From: Methylophaga sp.
GTDB lineage: Bacteria; Pseudomonadota; Gammaproteobacteria; Nitrosococcales; Methylophagaceae
Direction of reading: 5' to 3'
Assembly (NCBI RefSeq): GCF_030651745.1
Contig: NZ_JAUSCC010000051.1
Location: 1 to 28,174, forward strand
DNA: 28,174 nt
The notes under the pieces were generated by a model, which saw only the letters and a list, made by a program, of their open reading frames with translations, searched no databases and was not told where the DNA came from. A program made the translations under genes and the position numbers. Positions within the stretch are counted from its first letter, which is position 1. Each line of letters opens with the position of its first letter. Positions 1 through 9,008 of the stretch are shown here, one piece after another.

Positions 1-411
1 ACCACGGTCATTAATCTTAACCACCACCTTACGTCCGTTATCCAAATTGGTGACTTCAGCATAACTGGGTAACGGCAGCGTTTTGTGCGCAGCAGTCATC
101 GCATACATATCATAAGGCTCGCCACTGGAAGTACGTCGACCGTGAAACTTAGTGCCATACCATGAAGCCTTGCCCCGCTCTACATAGTTTTCACTGCTGG
201 CAAGGGTGTAATAACGCTTGCCAAATACTTCATATGAAGCCGGATTGCCATATTTGCTTCGCGGTTCATCACGAGGTACCGCATCCGGAATATTGGCCAC
301 ATCCGGTTTGACTCTGGGCGCACCGTCTTTTTGTTCTGTGACGGTTCCACAGGACCAGAGTCCTGTGAGCATCACCGATAAGGTCAAATATTTAACAATA
401 CCGCGCTTCAT
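1..411 (-). CDS. rlpA: RlpA-family septal-ring/rare lipoprotein A, 3' end cut by window edge
   Basis: This is the N-terminal 137 codons of a gene that runs off the left edge. The ATG overlaps the mltB stop (ATGA), so the two are translationally coupled. The product begins with a short hydrophobic signal and a lipobox-like LWSC, so it is probably a lipoprotein. It then has a linker and the start of the double-psi beta-barrel, recognised by GKASWYG, KFHGRRTSSGE, the YDMYAMTAAHKTLPLP stretch, and VTNLDNGR followed by INDRG. RlpA proteins are periplasmic/outer-membrane lytic transglycosylases; in Pseudomonas they act on peptide-free glycan. The catalytic part is largely present, but any C-terminal SPOR domain lies outside. 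Its place as last visible gene of the mreB-mltB operon fits a wall-remodelling role. Confidence 0.9.
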   Translation of the reverse strand, partial: MKRGIVKYLTLSVMLTGLWSCGTVTEQKDGAPRVKPDVANIPDAVPRDEPRSKYGNPASYEVFGKRYYTLASSENYVERGKASWYGTKFHGRRTSSGEPYDMYAMTAAHKTLPLPSYAEVTNLDNGRKVVVKINDRG

Positions 412-1388
412 TTTGATGACTCATATCCACTACGAATCGCTTCTGAAAGCTGAATAACTGCCATGGCATACATACGGCTGTGATTGTAACGGGTAATGGC
501 ATAAAAGTTTTGTCGTCCTAACCAAAGTTCTTCACCGTCGGGCTGGGTCAAGCTGAAAACCGTAATGGCATCATCACCTTCGGGCAAATGGGCAGTCGAG
601 AGTCCTGATTTGCGTAATTCTTCACGGGTTACGCTCGGTTTCAGGCCCCTATCAATTAAATCCTGTGGCAAATCACTTCCCTGATACTGAGTCGGATGCA
701 CCATGGTCTGTCCTGGCTGCCACCCATGACGACGTAAGTAATTGGCAATACTGCCAATCGCATCGGTTGGATTGGTCCAGATATCGCGATGACCATCACC
801 ATCAAAATCCACGGCATATTCGCGGAAACTGCTTGGCATAAACTGTCCAAGGCCCATCGCTCCGGCATAGGAACCTACGGGTTCCAGCTGTGACATTTCC
901 TCTTCACGAGTCAGAATTAAAAAGTTTTTCAACTCTGAACGGAAAAATGGACTGCGCGGTGGGTAACGAAATGCCAGAGTAGATAAAGCATCAACTACCC
1001 GAAAGCTGCCCATATTGCCGCCAAAGCGTGTTTCTACGCCGAGAATTGCCAGGATAATCTCTGCCGGCACACCCAGTTCTTCCTCCGCCCGCGTCAAAGC
1101 CTTTTCATGTTTTTTCCAATAGGCAATACCGGCGTTAATACGCGCCTGATCTAGAAAGATCTGCCGGTACTCATACCAGGGTTTACTTCTCTCCGCAGGT
1201 TTGGATATCGCTTTAAGAATGCTGTCCTTAACTTCAACCTGAGCAAACAGGGCTTCCAGTTCAGACCGGTCAAAATCGTGCTCCTGCACCATTTCATTAA
1301 TAAAAATATCCAAATCCGGTAATTCTGGATTGGCATATGCAGGTGTTAGCGCCAAGCTTAACAATGTGGCTGCGATGTGCTTCTTCAC
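408..1388 (-). CDS. mltB: Lytic murein transglycosylase B (MltB/Slt35 family)
   Basis: The 326-residue protein cleaves the MurNAc-GlcNAc bond of peptidoglycan to form 1,6-anhydro ends. A signal peptide is visible (residues 1-19, ending TPAYA) with no lipobox cysteine, so it looks like a soluble periplasmic Slt35-type form, not a lipoprotein. The family motif GVETRFGG places the catalytic glutamate at about E119, followed by the GAMGLGQFMPSSF block and the EF-hand-like DFDGDGHRDIW loop. The start is GTG, overlapping the rodA stop (GTGA), with a GGAGG ribosome-binding site about 10 bases upstream. It sits in the elongasome operon between rodA and rlpA, a common gammaproteobacterial order. Confidence 0.95.
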   Translation of the reverse strand: MKKHIAATLLSLALTPAYANPELPDLDIFINEMVQEHDFDRSELEALFAQVEVKDSILKAISKPAERSKPWYEYRQIFLDQARINAGIAYWKKHEKALTRAEEELGVPAEIILAILGVETRFGGNMGSFRVVDALSTLAFRYPPRSPFFRSELKNFLILTREEEMSQLEPVGSYAGAMGLGQFMPSSFREYAVDFDGDGHRDIWTNPTDAIGSIANYLRRHGWQPGQTMVHPTQYQGSDLPQDLIDRGLKPSVTREELRKSGLSTAHLPEGDDAITVFSLTQPDGEELWLGRQNFYAITRYNHSRMYAMAVIQLSEAIRSGYESSK

Positions 1389-2554
1389 GGTGACATCATC
1401 CTCCGATGGGTGTGTATAGACATCAGGATACCGAACCCAGCCAACAAGGTCACCATAGATGTGCCTCCATAACTGATAAGTGGTAGCGGTACCCCGACAA
1501 CAGGTAATAGACCAGTAACCATTCCAACATTTACAAAAACATAGACCAGAAATGTAATGGCAATACTGCCAGCCAATAATTTCATATAACTCATCTGCGC
1601 TTGAGCGGCGATGTAGAGTCCTCTTGCTGTAATCAACAGATACACGCTAATGAGCACTATAAGGCCTACCAAACCAAATTCTTCTGCAATCACCGCAAAG
1701 ATAAAATCAGTCGAACGTTCCGGTAAAAATTCCAGGTGTGACTGCGTGCCTTGCAACCAGCCACGTCCATGCAAACCACCCGAACCAATCGCGATTTTTG
1801 ACTGAATAATATGGTATCCAGCACCCAGTGGATCAGATTCGGGATTAAATAAGGTTAATACCCGGCGGCGCTGATAATCGTGCATGAAATACCATAAAAC
1901 CGGAGCTGCCGATGCAATCAACACCCCAAAACCCATAATTAACCGCCAGGAGACGCCCGATAAAAACACCACAATCAGTCCAGAACTGCCAATCAGTAAT
2001 GCTGTGCCCAGATCTGGTTGCTTGCCGATCAATAACACAGGAATAGCAATCATCAATACTGCAAAAAATAATCTGGCAAAACTTGGCGGCAAAGGCCGCT
2101 CAGCCAGATAAACAGCAACGACCAACGGCACCGCCAACTTCATGATTTCAGAAGGTTGAAAGCGAAAAAAACCTAAATCCAGCCAACGCTGGGCACCTTT
2201 ACCAATGGTGCCAAACAACAAAACCGCAATCAGCATTAATACGCCGACACCATATATCCAGAAGGCGATATCTTTCAGCCGGTCAGGGTGGATTTGCGCC
2301 AGAGTAATCATCACCACGATGGCAACCAGCATCCGAATACCCTGGCGAATTAATAAGCCGATATCCTCACCACCACTGCTATATAACACCACCGCACTGA
2401 ACAGCAGCAGCGCCAACAGTCCCAAGACCAAAAAACCGTCCAGATGCATACGCTGCAGCAATGATGACCATTGAAACCTGACCACCTTGCGACGATCCTG
2501 AAGCTGGCTCATCGCTCTTGGTGGAATGCGACGCTCATTCAGTAATTGATTCAT
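1385..2554 (-). CDS. rodA: Rod-shape-determining peptidoglycan glycosyltransferase RodA
   Basis: This is a SEDS-family inner-membrane protein of 389 residues with about ten hydrophobic segments. It polymerises lipid II into glycan strands together with PBP2 in the elongasome. Family marks include QRWLDLGFFRFQPSE (about residues 122-136), GKQPDLGTA, and the periplasmic loop LPERSTDFIF holding the conserved catalytic aspartate at about D283. The C-terminal SYGGTSM block is also typical. The chosen ATG lies inside mrdA and gives a 20-base overlap with its end. A later Met15 is possible and would remove the overlap. The stop overlaps the mltB GTG. The length is slightly above the E. coli protein because of a longer cytosolic N-terminus. 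Confidence 0.96.
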   Translation of the reverse strand: MNQLLNERRIPPRAMSQLQDRRKVVRFQWSSLLQRMHLDGFLVLGLLALLLFSAVVLYSSGGEDIGLLIRQGIRMLVAIVVMITLAQIHPDRLKDIAFWIYGVGVLMLIAVLLFGTIGKGAQRWLDLGFFRFQPSEIMKLAVPLVVAVYLAERPLPPSFARLFFAVLMIAIPVLLIGKQPDLGTALLIGSSGLIVVFLSGVSWRLIMGFGVLIASAAPVLWYFMHDYQRRRVLTLFNPESDPLGAGYHIIQSKIAIGSGGLHGRGWLQGTQSHLEFLPERSTDFIFAVIAEEFGLVGLIVLISVYLLITARGLYIAAQAQMSYMKLLAGSIAITFLVYVFVNVGMVTGLLPVVGVPLPLISYGGTSMVTLLAGFGILMSIHTHRRMMSP

Positions 2555-4415
2555 CGCTCTCTTTCTCTGTTTCTAACCCAAAGTACACATCGATTAACTT
2601 GCGTGCGACAGGCGCGGCAACAGCACTACCACTACCGCCGTTTTCGACAATGACCGAAATGGCGATTTCAGGTTCATCAGCAGGAGCAAACGCCACAAAT
2701 AAAGCATGGTCATGTAGTTTTTTTGCCAAGGTTTCTGCATCATATTTTGCATCTTGAGCAATTCCAAATACTTGGGCGGTACCGGTTTTTCCTGCAATTT
2801 TGAACGGTAAGTTTTCTCCAATATGGCGCGCAGTGCCGCGTTTACCGTGTACCACTTCAACCATAGAATCGATAACTGCCTGCCAGTTACTGGTTTTTTG
2901 GATCGGTAAACTTTCACTCTGTTGTGCACCAATTAATTGCATGCCTTCATCACTGTCTGATTTTGTCGCACGCACCATTTGCGGTTTATAGACTGTTCCT
3001 AACATACCCAAAGTTGCTGTAGCGTGCGCCAATTGCACCGGTGTAGTTTGATTAAACCCTTGTCCAATGCCCGAAATCAACGTTTCGCCAGGAAACCATG
3101 CCTGATTGCGTTGTGCCCGCTTCCACTCTCTTGATGGCGAAAGCCCTCGGCTTTCACCTGGCACATCAATTCCTGTCAGCTTGCCAAAGCCAAAATAATC
3201 AAGAAAATTATGCAGTCGATCTATACCTAAAGCGTGGGCTAAATCATAAAAATACACATCGCAGGATTCTGCCATCGCACTTTTCAAATCCACATGAGCG
3301 TGACCTTGTCGCCGCCAGCAGCGATAACGGTGATCATGCCCAGGCAGAGTATAAAAACCGGGACAAAACGTCCGACTTTGCTGGGTGACGACATTTAACT
3401 CCAGTCCAGCCAAAGCCACAAAAGGCTTGAAAGTCGAGCCAGGAGGATAATGGCCACGTAGTGCTCTGTTATATAAAGGCTGTTCGGGATTATCGCGTAA
3501 CTCTGCATAATCTTTGGTGCTGATGCCGGTAACAAAAGGATTTGGATCATAGTCAGGTTTACTGACCAGAGCTAAAACCCCACCATTGCGGGTGTCCAAT
3601 ACCACGACTGAACCATTGTATTCGCCCAAGGCTTCGGAAGCCGCTTTTTGCAGATTGATATCCAAATGCAGATATAAATCCTGGCCTGCGGTAGCCGGCT
3701 CACTGAAAAGCTCTCTAACGGTTCGGCCTTGCACATTAGTTTCGACTTGGCGATAGCCTACCTTGCCGTGCAACAGAGCTTCATATTGTTTTTCAACACC
3801 ACTCTTACCAATCTGTAAGGTGCCTTTATAATTCTGCCGATCAATAACCTGCATCTCTTGCTGGTTAATTCGGCCGACATAGCCAACAGAATGTCCAAAA
3901 AGCATTCCATGTGGGTAATGACGAATCAACCGGCCGACAACATCAACCCCAGGAAATCGATGCCGATTCACTGAAAATATTGCAACTTCTTTTTGCGTCA
4001 GCTGGTTACGAACGACTATTTCTTCAAAAGCCCGATGACGTTGTCGCCGTTCTTTAAAAGCCTCGATATCTTCCTCGGTTAGCGACAATAATTCGGCCAG
4101 CTCGGCGATTGTTTCATCGAGGTTTTTAACTTTTTCCGGGATCAGCTCCAAACTGAAGGTTGGAATATTTTCTGCCAGTAACACGCCATTACGATCATAG
4201 ATCAGCCCGCGTTGCGGTGGTAAAGGCTCGATAGCTACACGGTTACGGTTGGACAATGAGTCAAAATGTTCAAACTCAACAATTTGCAGCATGACCAGAC
4301 GGAAAAAGATAATGCCGAACAAAATCAAGAAAAAAAGACCGGCAAATATCAGCCGATTGCTGACCAATCGGCTTTCGCGAAAATGATCTTTAAGCCGGTG
4401 ACGGTGATCTATCAC
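2535..4415 (-). CDS. mrdA: Penicillin-binding protein 2, elongasome transpeptidase
   Basis: This 626-residue class B PBP cross-links the glycan made by RodA. It has a single N-terminal membrane anchor (about residues 23-45), a pedestal/dimerisation region containing PPQRGLIYDRNG, and a transpeptidase domain. The three active-site motifs are visible: SxxK as PPGSTFK (S327, K330), SxN as SCD (S384-D386), and KTG (K543-G545, in AGKTGTAQ). The length is normal for PBP2. The start is GTG, two bases after the mreD stop; the N-terminus, with basic residues before the anchor, fits. The SCD variant of the second motif is typical of PBP2. It lies in the order mreD-mrdA-rodA, directly joined to the mre genes, so wall synthesis and cytoskeleton are one transcription unit. 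Confidence 0.97.
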   Translation of the reverse strand: MIDHRHRLKDHFRESRLVSNRLIFAGLFFLILFGIIFFRLVMLQIVEFEHFDSLSNRNRVAIEPLPPQRGLIYDRNGVLLAENIPTFSLELIPEKVKNLDETIAELAELLSLTEEDIEAFKERRQRHRAFEEIVVRNQLTQKEVAIFSVNRHRFPGVDVVGRLIRHYPHGMLFGHSVGYVGRINQQEMQVIDRQNYKGTLQIGKSGVEKQYEALLHGKVGYRQVETNVQGRTVRELFSEPATAGQDLYLHLDINLQKAASEALGEYNGSVVVLDTRNGGVLALVSKPDYDPNPFVTGISTKDYAELRDNPEQPLYNRALRGHYPPGSTFKPFVALAGLELNVVTQQSRTFCPGFYTLPGHDHRYRCWRRQGHAHVDLKSAMAESCDVYFYDLAHALGIDRLHNFLDYFGFGKLTGIDVPGESRGLSPSREWKRAQRNQAWFPGETLISGIGQGFNQTTPVQLAHATATLGMLGTVYKPQMVRATKSDSDEGMQLIGAQQSESLPIQKTSNWQAVIDSMVEVVHGKRGTARHIGENLPFKIAGKTGTAQVFGIAQDAKYDAETLAKKLHDHALFVAFAPADEPEIAISVIVENGGSGSAVAAPVARKLIDVYFGLETEKESDESITE

Positions 4416-4417
4416 GA

Positions 4418-4894
4418 TCAGCTCACCTGAAAACTACGACGTATTTTCCTTAATACGGCATAAACCAGCGGCCAAACCAGCGTACTGGTCAGTATGGTCA
4501 TCCAGTTAGTCCAGCTAAAGCTGATGGGCGCATTAAACATAACGGTAAAGTGCACCAGAAAAACCAGAGACAATATGGTGATAGCTTGCTGCCATAGTGG
4601 ATATTGACGGAGTTGCAAGTGCAAACGACCCACCAGATAAATCACCAGCGAATAGGCAAAGGCATGAATACCCAACACGCCACCTGTTACCACATCAACT
4701 ACCAACCCGGTAAACCATGCAACACCGATGCTGACCCGCTGTGGCAAAGCCATCGCCCAGTAAATCAAAGTCATCACCACCCACTCAGGGCGGGCATAAC
4801 GCAAATTATCAGGTAACGGTACCAGCAATAATAAAATAGCAATAAGCAAGGTAATGTAAATCACACTGGTATGTTGTGACTTAACCATCGCCAT
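4418..4894 (-). CDS. mreD: Rod-shape-determining protein MreD
   Basis: This small, strongly hydrophobic inner-membrane protein (158 residues, about five transmembrane segments) is a partner of MreC in the elongasome. Recognition rests on context (between mreC and mrdA), size, and the central RPEWVVMTLIYW and GLVVDVVTGGVLGIHAF stretches typical of MreD. The ATG shares bases with the mreC stop (TGATG), which implies translational coupling. A second in-frame ATG two codons later is an alternative start. Nothing unusual is seen. Confidence 0.95.
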   Translation of the reverse strand: MAMVKSQHTSVIYITLLIAILLLLVPLPDNLRYARPEWVVMTLIYWAMALPQRVSIGVAWFTGLVVDVVTGGVLGIHAFAYSLVIYLVGRLHLQLRQYPLWQQAITILSLVFLVHFTVMFNAPISFSWTNWMTILTSTLVWPLVYAVLRKIRRSFQVS

Positions 4895-5832
4895 CAGTTA
4901 CTTCCCTCAACTTGCGTTTGTGTATCAGGCCCATTCTCGACCGAAGGATCTTGCAAGTTTTGCTCATCACTATTTTCAATCTGCAAAGGGTAAGTAATAC
5001 CAAAATCAATTTTTTCACCGGGTAAGACCAGCATCACTTCTCGACTGGTCGATAAACGAGCAGCGGGTGCAACAGCAATTTCTGCAAAGGATTTACCCTG
5101 AGGAAAGTCGACCGAAATGATGGAACCAACTGGATATCCCACCGGAAAACGACCGCCTAAACCTGAGGTTACAACTAGATCACCTACGCGTACATCAGCA
5201 TTATGCGGTAAGAACTCCATCTGCAGCGCTTCGCCAAGACCACGACCTGTAACCACCGCACGTAAACCATTTCTGACGATTTGTACTGGAATACTGTGGC
5301 TAGGATCTGTGAGTAACACTACACGGCTGGAAAACTGACTGACTTCCGCGACTTGCCCCATCACGCCCAAAGAATCCAGCACCGGCTGCCCATCGTAAAC
5401 ACCAAAAGACACGCCCTTATCAATGATGACATGTTGATAAAAGGGAGCTAAGTCGACGCTGAGCAACTCGGCTACCTGCACTCGTTCCTGTAAGCGAAAT
5501 GAGGAACCGAGCAGTTCACGCAAACGCATGTTTTCGCTTTCCAAAGCCTGCATTTTTTGCATGCGGACACTGTTGGTCAGATTTTGCGCTTCCAATGTCA
5601 TGATTTTTTCACGCAACTGTTGATGCCCCTGAAATAACTCGCCAAACCAGGAGACAACCTCATCTGGCATTGAAGCCAGTTTTTGGACAGGATAAACGAC
5701 CGTCGACAGGCTTGCCCTGATGGGCTTGAAGTAATCCAATCGCGTATCCAGGAAATACAGTAATACCGAGGCCACTACAGCAAGTAGCATTCTGGTATTT
5801 AACGACGGTGTCTGGGTAAATAGCGGTTTAAT
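4894..5832 (-). CDS. mreC: Rod-shape-determining protein MreC, probable ATT start
   Basis: MreC is a periplasmic scaffold that links MreB/MreD to PBP2. The protein has an N-terminal membrane helix, a coiled coil (roughly residues 55-100), and the beta-barrel core with VIIDKGVSFGVYDGQPV, SRVVLLTDPSHSIPVQ and VVTSGLGGRFPVGYPVG. The first ATG in this frame (5790-5788) would give 298 residues. However, the 14 codons upstream read IKPLFTQTPSLNTR, which matches the conserved MreC start (E. coli begins MKPIFSRGPSLQIR). A TGA lies two codons before the ATT, so no ATG, GTG or TTG is available. The ATT at 5832-5830 has a GGA eight bases upstream, whereas the ATG at 5790 has no ribosome-binding site. 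I therefore extend the gene to 312 residues. A frameshift or base-call error is the main alternative. A terminator-like hairpin lies just upstream. Confidence 0.9.
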   Translation of the reverse strand: MKPLFTQTPSLNTRMLLAVVASVLLYFLDTRLDYFKPIRASLSTVVYPVQKLASMPDEVVSWFGELFQGHQQLREKIMTLEAQNLTNSVRMQKMQALESENMRLRELLGSSFRLQERVQVAELLSVDLAPFYQHVIIDKGVSFGVYDGQPVLDSLGVMGQVAEVSQFSSRVVLLTDPSHSIPVQIVRNGLRAVVTGRGLGEALQMEFLPHNADVRVGDLVVTSGLGGRFPVGYPVGSIISVDFPQGKSFAEIAVAPAARLSTSREVMLVLPGEKIDFGITYPLQIENSDEQNLQDPSVENGPDTQTQVEGSN

Positions 5833-5843
5833 GGCTCAGTTCC

Positions 5844-5889
5844 AAAAATGAAAAGACCTTCACAAACAAGCTTGCTATTTGTAAAGGTC
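5844..5889 (-). terminator. Intrinsic terminator/attenuator between mreB and mreC
   Basis: On the minus strand, 12 bases (5889-5878, GACCTTTACAAA) pair fully with 5866-5855 (TTTGTGAAGGTC), with one G-U pair and an 11-base loop. The stem is followed by TTTTCATTTTT. This is a textbook Rho-independent shape placed inside an operon. Since mreC-rlpA have no other clear promoter, it most likely acts as a partial terminator that lowers expression of the downstream genes relative to mreB. The mreC ribosome-binding site begins right after the T tract. Confidence 0.85.
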
Positions 5890-5916
5890 AAATACCTACA
5901 TCAATCTTACTGAAGG

Positions 5917-6963
<1,047 letters not shown>

Positions 6964-7083
6964 TTAAGAAACCACATCCGGAAGAGGTAAAATGAGTACT
7001 TTAGCAATGCTCAGGTCTGTTGGGCAAGCAACTAATCATTTAAACTTCAACTTTGTGAAATCAATTAACTTACGGGACGACTG
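6964..7083. promoter_or_regulatory. Divergent mreB / gatC intergenic region
   Basis: These 120 bases must carry the promoters for both the mreB operon (minus) and gatCA (plus). The best minus-strand pair I can find is TTGCCC, an 18-base spacer, then TAAAGT, in the mreB-proximal half; each box matches consensus at 4 of 6. No convincing plus-strand pair was found, only an AT-rich stretch (ATTTAAACTTC) ahead of the gatC ribosome-binding site GGGA. Treat the exact boxes as weak. Confidence 0.3.
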
Positions 7084-7371
7084 ATGAGTTTAGATAAATC
7101 CGATGTAGAAAAAATCGCGCATCTTGCGCGGCTCGCCATTGATGAAAGCACCATTCCTGATTACGCCCGTGATTTGAATAATATCCTTGGTTTGGTTGAA
7201 CAGATGAGTGCGGTGGATACTGATGCGGTCAGCCCGATGGCGCACCCACTGGATGCTCATCAAAGACTGCGTGAAGACGTTGTGACAGAAACCGATCAAC
7301 GTGAATTATTCCAGTCTATCGCCCCGAAAACCGAAGCTGGTGTCTATCTGGTTCCTCAAGTCATCGAATAA
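7084..7371 (+). CDS. gatC: Asp-tRNA(Asn)/Glu-tRNA(Gln) amidotransferase subunit C
   Basis: GatC is the small bracing subunit of the GatCAB amidotransferase, which converts misacylated Glu-tRNA(Gln) and/or Asp-tRNA(Asn) to the amidated form. The 95-residue length is standard. Family residues include [15 protein letters not shown] near the start, a central helix with [12 protein letters not shown], and the segment [10 protein letters not shown] followed by LREDVV. A GGGA ribosome-binding site lies eight bases before the ATG. gatA follows after 20 bases, so they form one operon. Confidence 0.96.
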   Translation: MSLDKSDVEKIAHLARLAIDESTIPDYARDLNNILGLVEQMSAVDTDAVSPMAHPLDAHQRLREDVVTETDQRELFQSIAPKTEAGVYLVPQVIE

Positions 7372-7391
7372 ATTCCAACACAGGCAAGCAC

Positions 7392-8846
7392 ATGCATAAC
7401 AAAACTCTTTCTGAACTTTCAGCCTTGCTGCACAACGGTGACATCACCAGTGTGGAACTGACTAAACATTTTTTAAATCGCATCAAAACGCATAATGGCA
7501 ATTTGAATGCTTTTATCAGCATTACCGAAGAAAGTGCGCTTGCCCAGGCAGCAGCGGCTGATAAACAATTTGCTGACAAAACTGCCGGTAAATTGACCGG
7601 CATCCCGATGGCGCATAAAGATATTTTCTGTACCAAAGGCGTTCGCACCAGCTGTGCTTCTAAAATGCTCGATAAATTTGTCGCCCCTTACGATGCGACA
7701 GTAGTTGAAAAAATCGCTGCCAGCGGCATGGTCATGTTGGGTAAAACCAATATGGACGAATTTGCCATGGGTTCATCCAACGAAACCAGCTTTTATGGCC
7801 CGGTGAAAAACCCTTGGGATACTGAACGTGTACCGGGAGGATCATCTGGTGGTTCTGCTGCCGCAGTGGCCGCACGTCTTGCTCCTATTGCAACTGGTAC
7901 GGACACAGGTGGCTCGATTCGTCAGCCATCTTCTTTATGTAACTTAACCGGTTTGAAACCGACTTATGGTCGCGTTTCGCGTTATGGCATGATTGCCTTT
8001 GCATCCAGTCTGGATCAGGCAGGACCGATGGCAGCTAATGCTGAAGATGCCGCGTTATTGTTAAACGTTATGTCAGGTTTTGATGAGCGTGACTCAACCA
8101 GTGTGGAACGTGATGTTCCAGATTACACAGCCAATCTGAATGATTCTTTGGAAGGTCTGCGCATTGGCCTGCCAAAAGAGTACTTCGGCGAAGGTCTGGA
8201 TGCTGACGTAGCTGCCACCATTAATGCTGCCATCGAAGAATTCGAAAAACTCGGAGCAACCGTTAAAGAAATCAGCCTGCCCAATACTGCGCTTGCGATA
8301 CCCACCTATTACGTCGTTGCCCCTGCAGAATGTTCATCGAATCTTTCGCGAATGGATGGCGTGCGCTTCGGCCATCGCTGTGAAGATCCTAAAGACTTGC
8401 AGGATCTGTATCAGCGTTCACGCGGTGAAGGTTTCGGTGATGAAGTTAAACGTCGCATCATGATCGGCACCTATGCGCTTTCTGCCGGTTATTACGATGC
8501 GTATTATCTTAAAGCTCAGAAATGCCGCCGTTTGATCAGTGATGACTTTCAAAAGGCTTTTGAAGAAGTTGATGTCATCATGGGTCCAACCGCGCCGACT
8601 ACTGCGTTTAAACTGGGCGATAAAACGAATGATCCGGTTGCGATGTATCTGGCGGATATTTACACCATCAACACCAATCTCGCCGGTCTTCCTGGTATGT
8701 CGATTCCGGCTGGTTTTGCTGGTGGATTACCTGCAGGCCTGCAAATCATTGGTAATTATTTTGATGAAGCACGTTTACTTAATGTCGCCCATCGATACCA
8801 GCAAGTCACTGATTGGCACAAGCAAATACCTAAAGCATTTCAGTAA
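7392..8846 (+). CDS. gatA: Asp-tRNA(Asn)/Glu-tRNA(Gln) amidotransferase subunit A
   Basis: GatA is the glutaminase subunit that releases ammonia for tRNA-dependent amidation. The 484-residue protein is an amidase-signature enzyme with the Ser-cisSer-Lys triad. The triad is K76 (PMAHKD), S151 (first Ser of GGSSGGS) and S175 ([11 protein letters not shown]). All three are three positions earlier than in the S. aureus enzyme (K79, S154, S178), so the fold is intact. The C-terminal block [13 protein letters not shown] is also present. A terminator follows seven bases after the stop, and gatB, the kinase/tRNA-binding subunit normally next, is not present in the window. GatB must be elsewhere for the complex to work. 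Confidence 0.97.
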   Translation: MHNKTLSELSALLHNGDITSVELTKHFLNRIKTHNGNLNAFISITEESALAQAAAADKQFADKTAGKLTGIPMAHKDIFCTKGVRTSCASKMLDKFVAPYDATVVEKIAASGMVMLGKTNMDEFAMGSSNETSFYGPVKNPWDTERVPGGSSGGSAAAVAARLAPIATGTDTGGSIRQPSSLCNLTGLKPTYGRVSRYGMIAFASSLDQAGPMAANAEDAALLLNVMSGFDERDSTSVERDVPDYTANLNDSLEGLRIGLPKEYFGEGLDADVAATINAAIEEFEKLGATVKEISLPNTALAIPTYYVVAPAECSSNLSRMDGVRFGHRCEDPKDLQDLYQRSRGEGFGDEVKRRIMIGTYALSAGYYDAYYLKAQKCRRLISDDFQKAFEEVDVIMGPTAPTTAFKLGDKTNDPVAMYLADIYTINTNLAGLPGMSIPAGFAGGLPAGLQIIGNYFDEARLLNVAHRYQQVTDWHKQIPKAFQ

Positions 8847-8852
8847 TAACTA

Positions 8853-8873
8853 AGGGGCGAAAGCCCCTTTTTT
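8853..8873 (+). terminator. Intrinsic terminator of gatCA
   Basis: AGGGGC (8853-8858), a GAAA tetraloop, GCCCCT (8863-8868) and a run of six T. This is a strong Rho-independent terminator that closes the gatCA unit. The spacer from here to 9008 (about 135 bases) must hold the promoter of the next gene; only weak -10-like words (TATTAT at 8914, TATGCT at 8972) were seen. Confidence 0.9.
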
Positions 8874-9008
8874 AGGGCAATTTTTTATACAAACTCACAA
8901 GATATTTAACGGTTATTATTCGCGTCAGTAACAATCAAATCAGCCTCTCGCCTGCCGCAAATAAAAAAGGGTATGCTTGCGCCAAGGCAATTTAACGGAG
9001 TCATATTA

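Noticed and set aside
8973..9008. An upstream ATG that would lengthen the ThDP enzyme by 12 residues
   Set aside because: The ATG at 9009 has GGAG at proper spacing and matches the family N-terminus; the added residues look like non-coding sequence.
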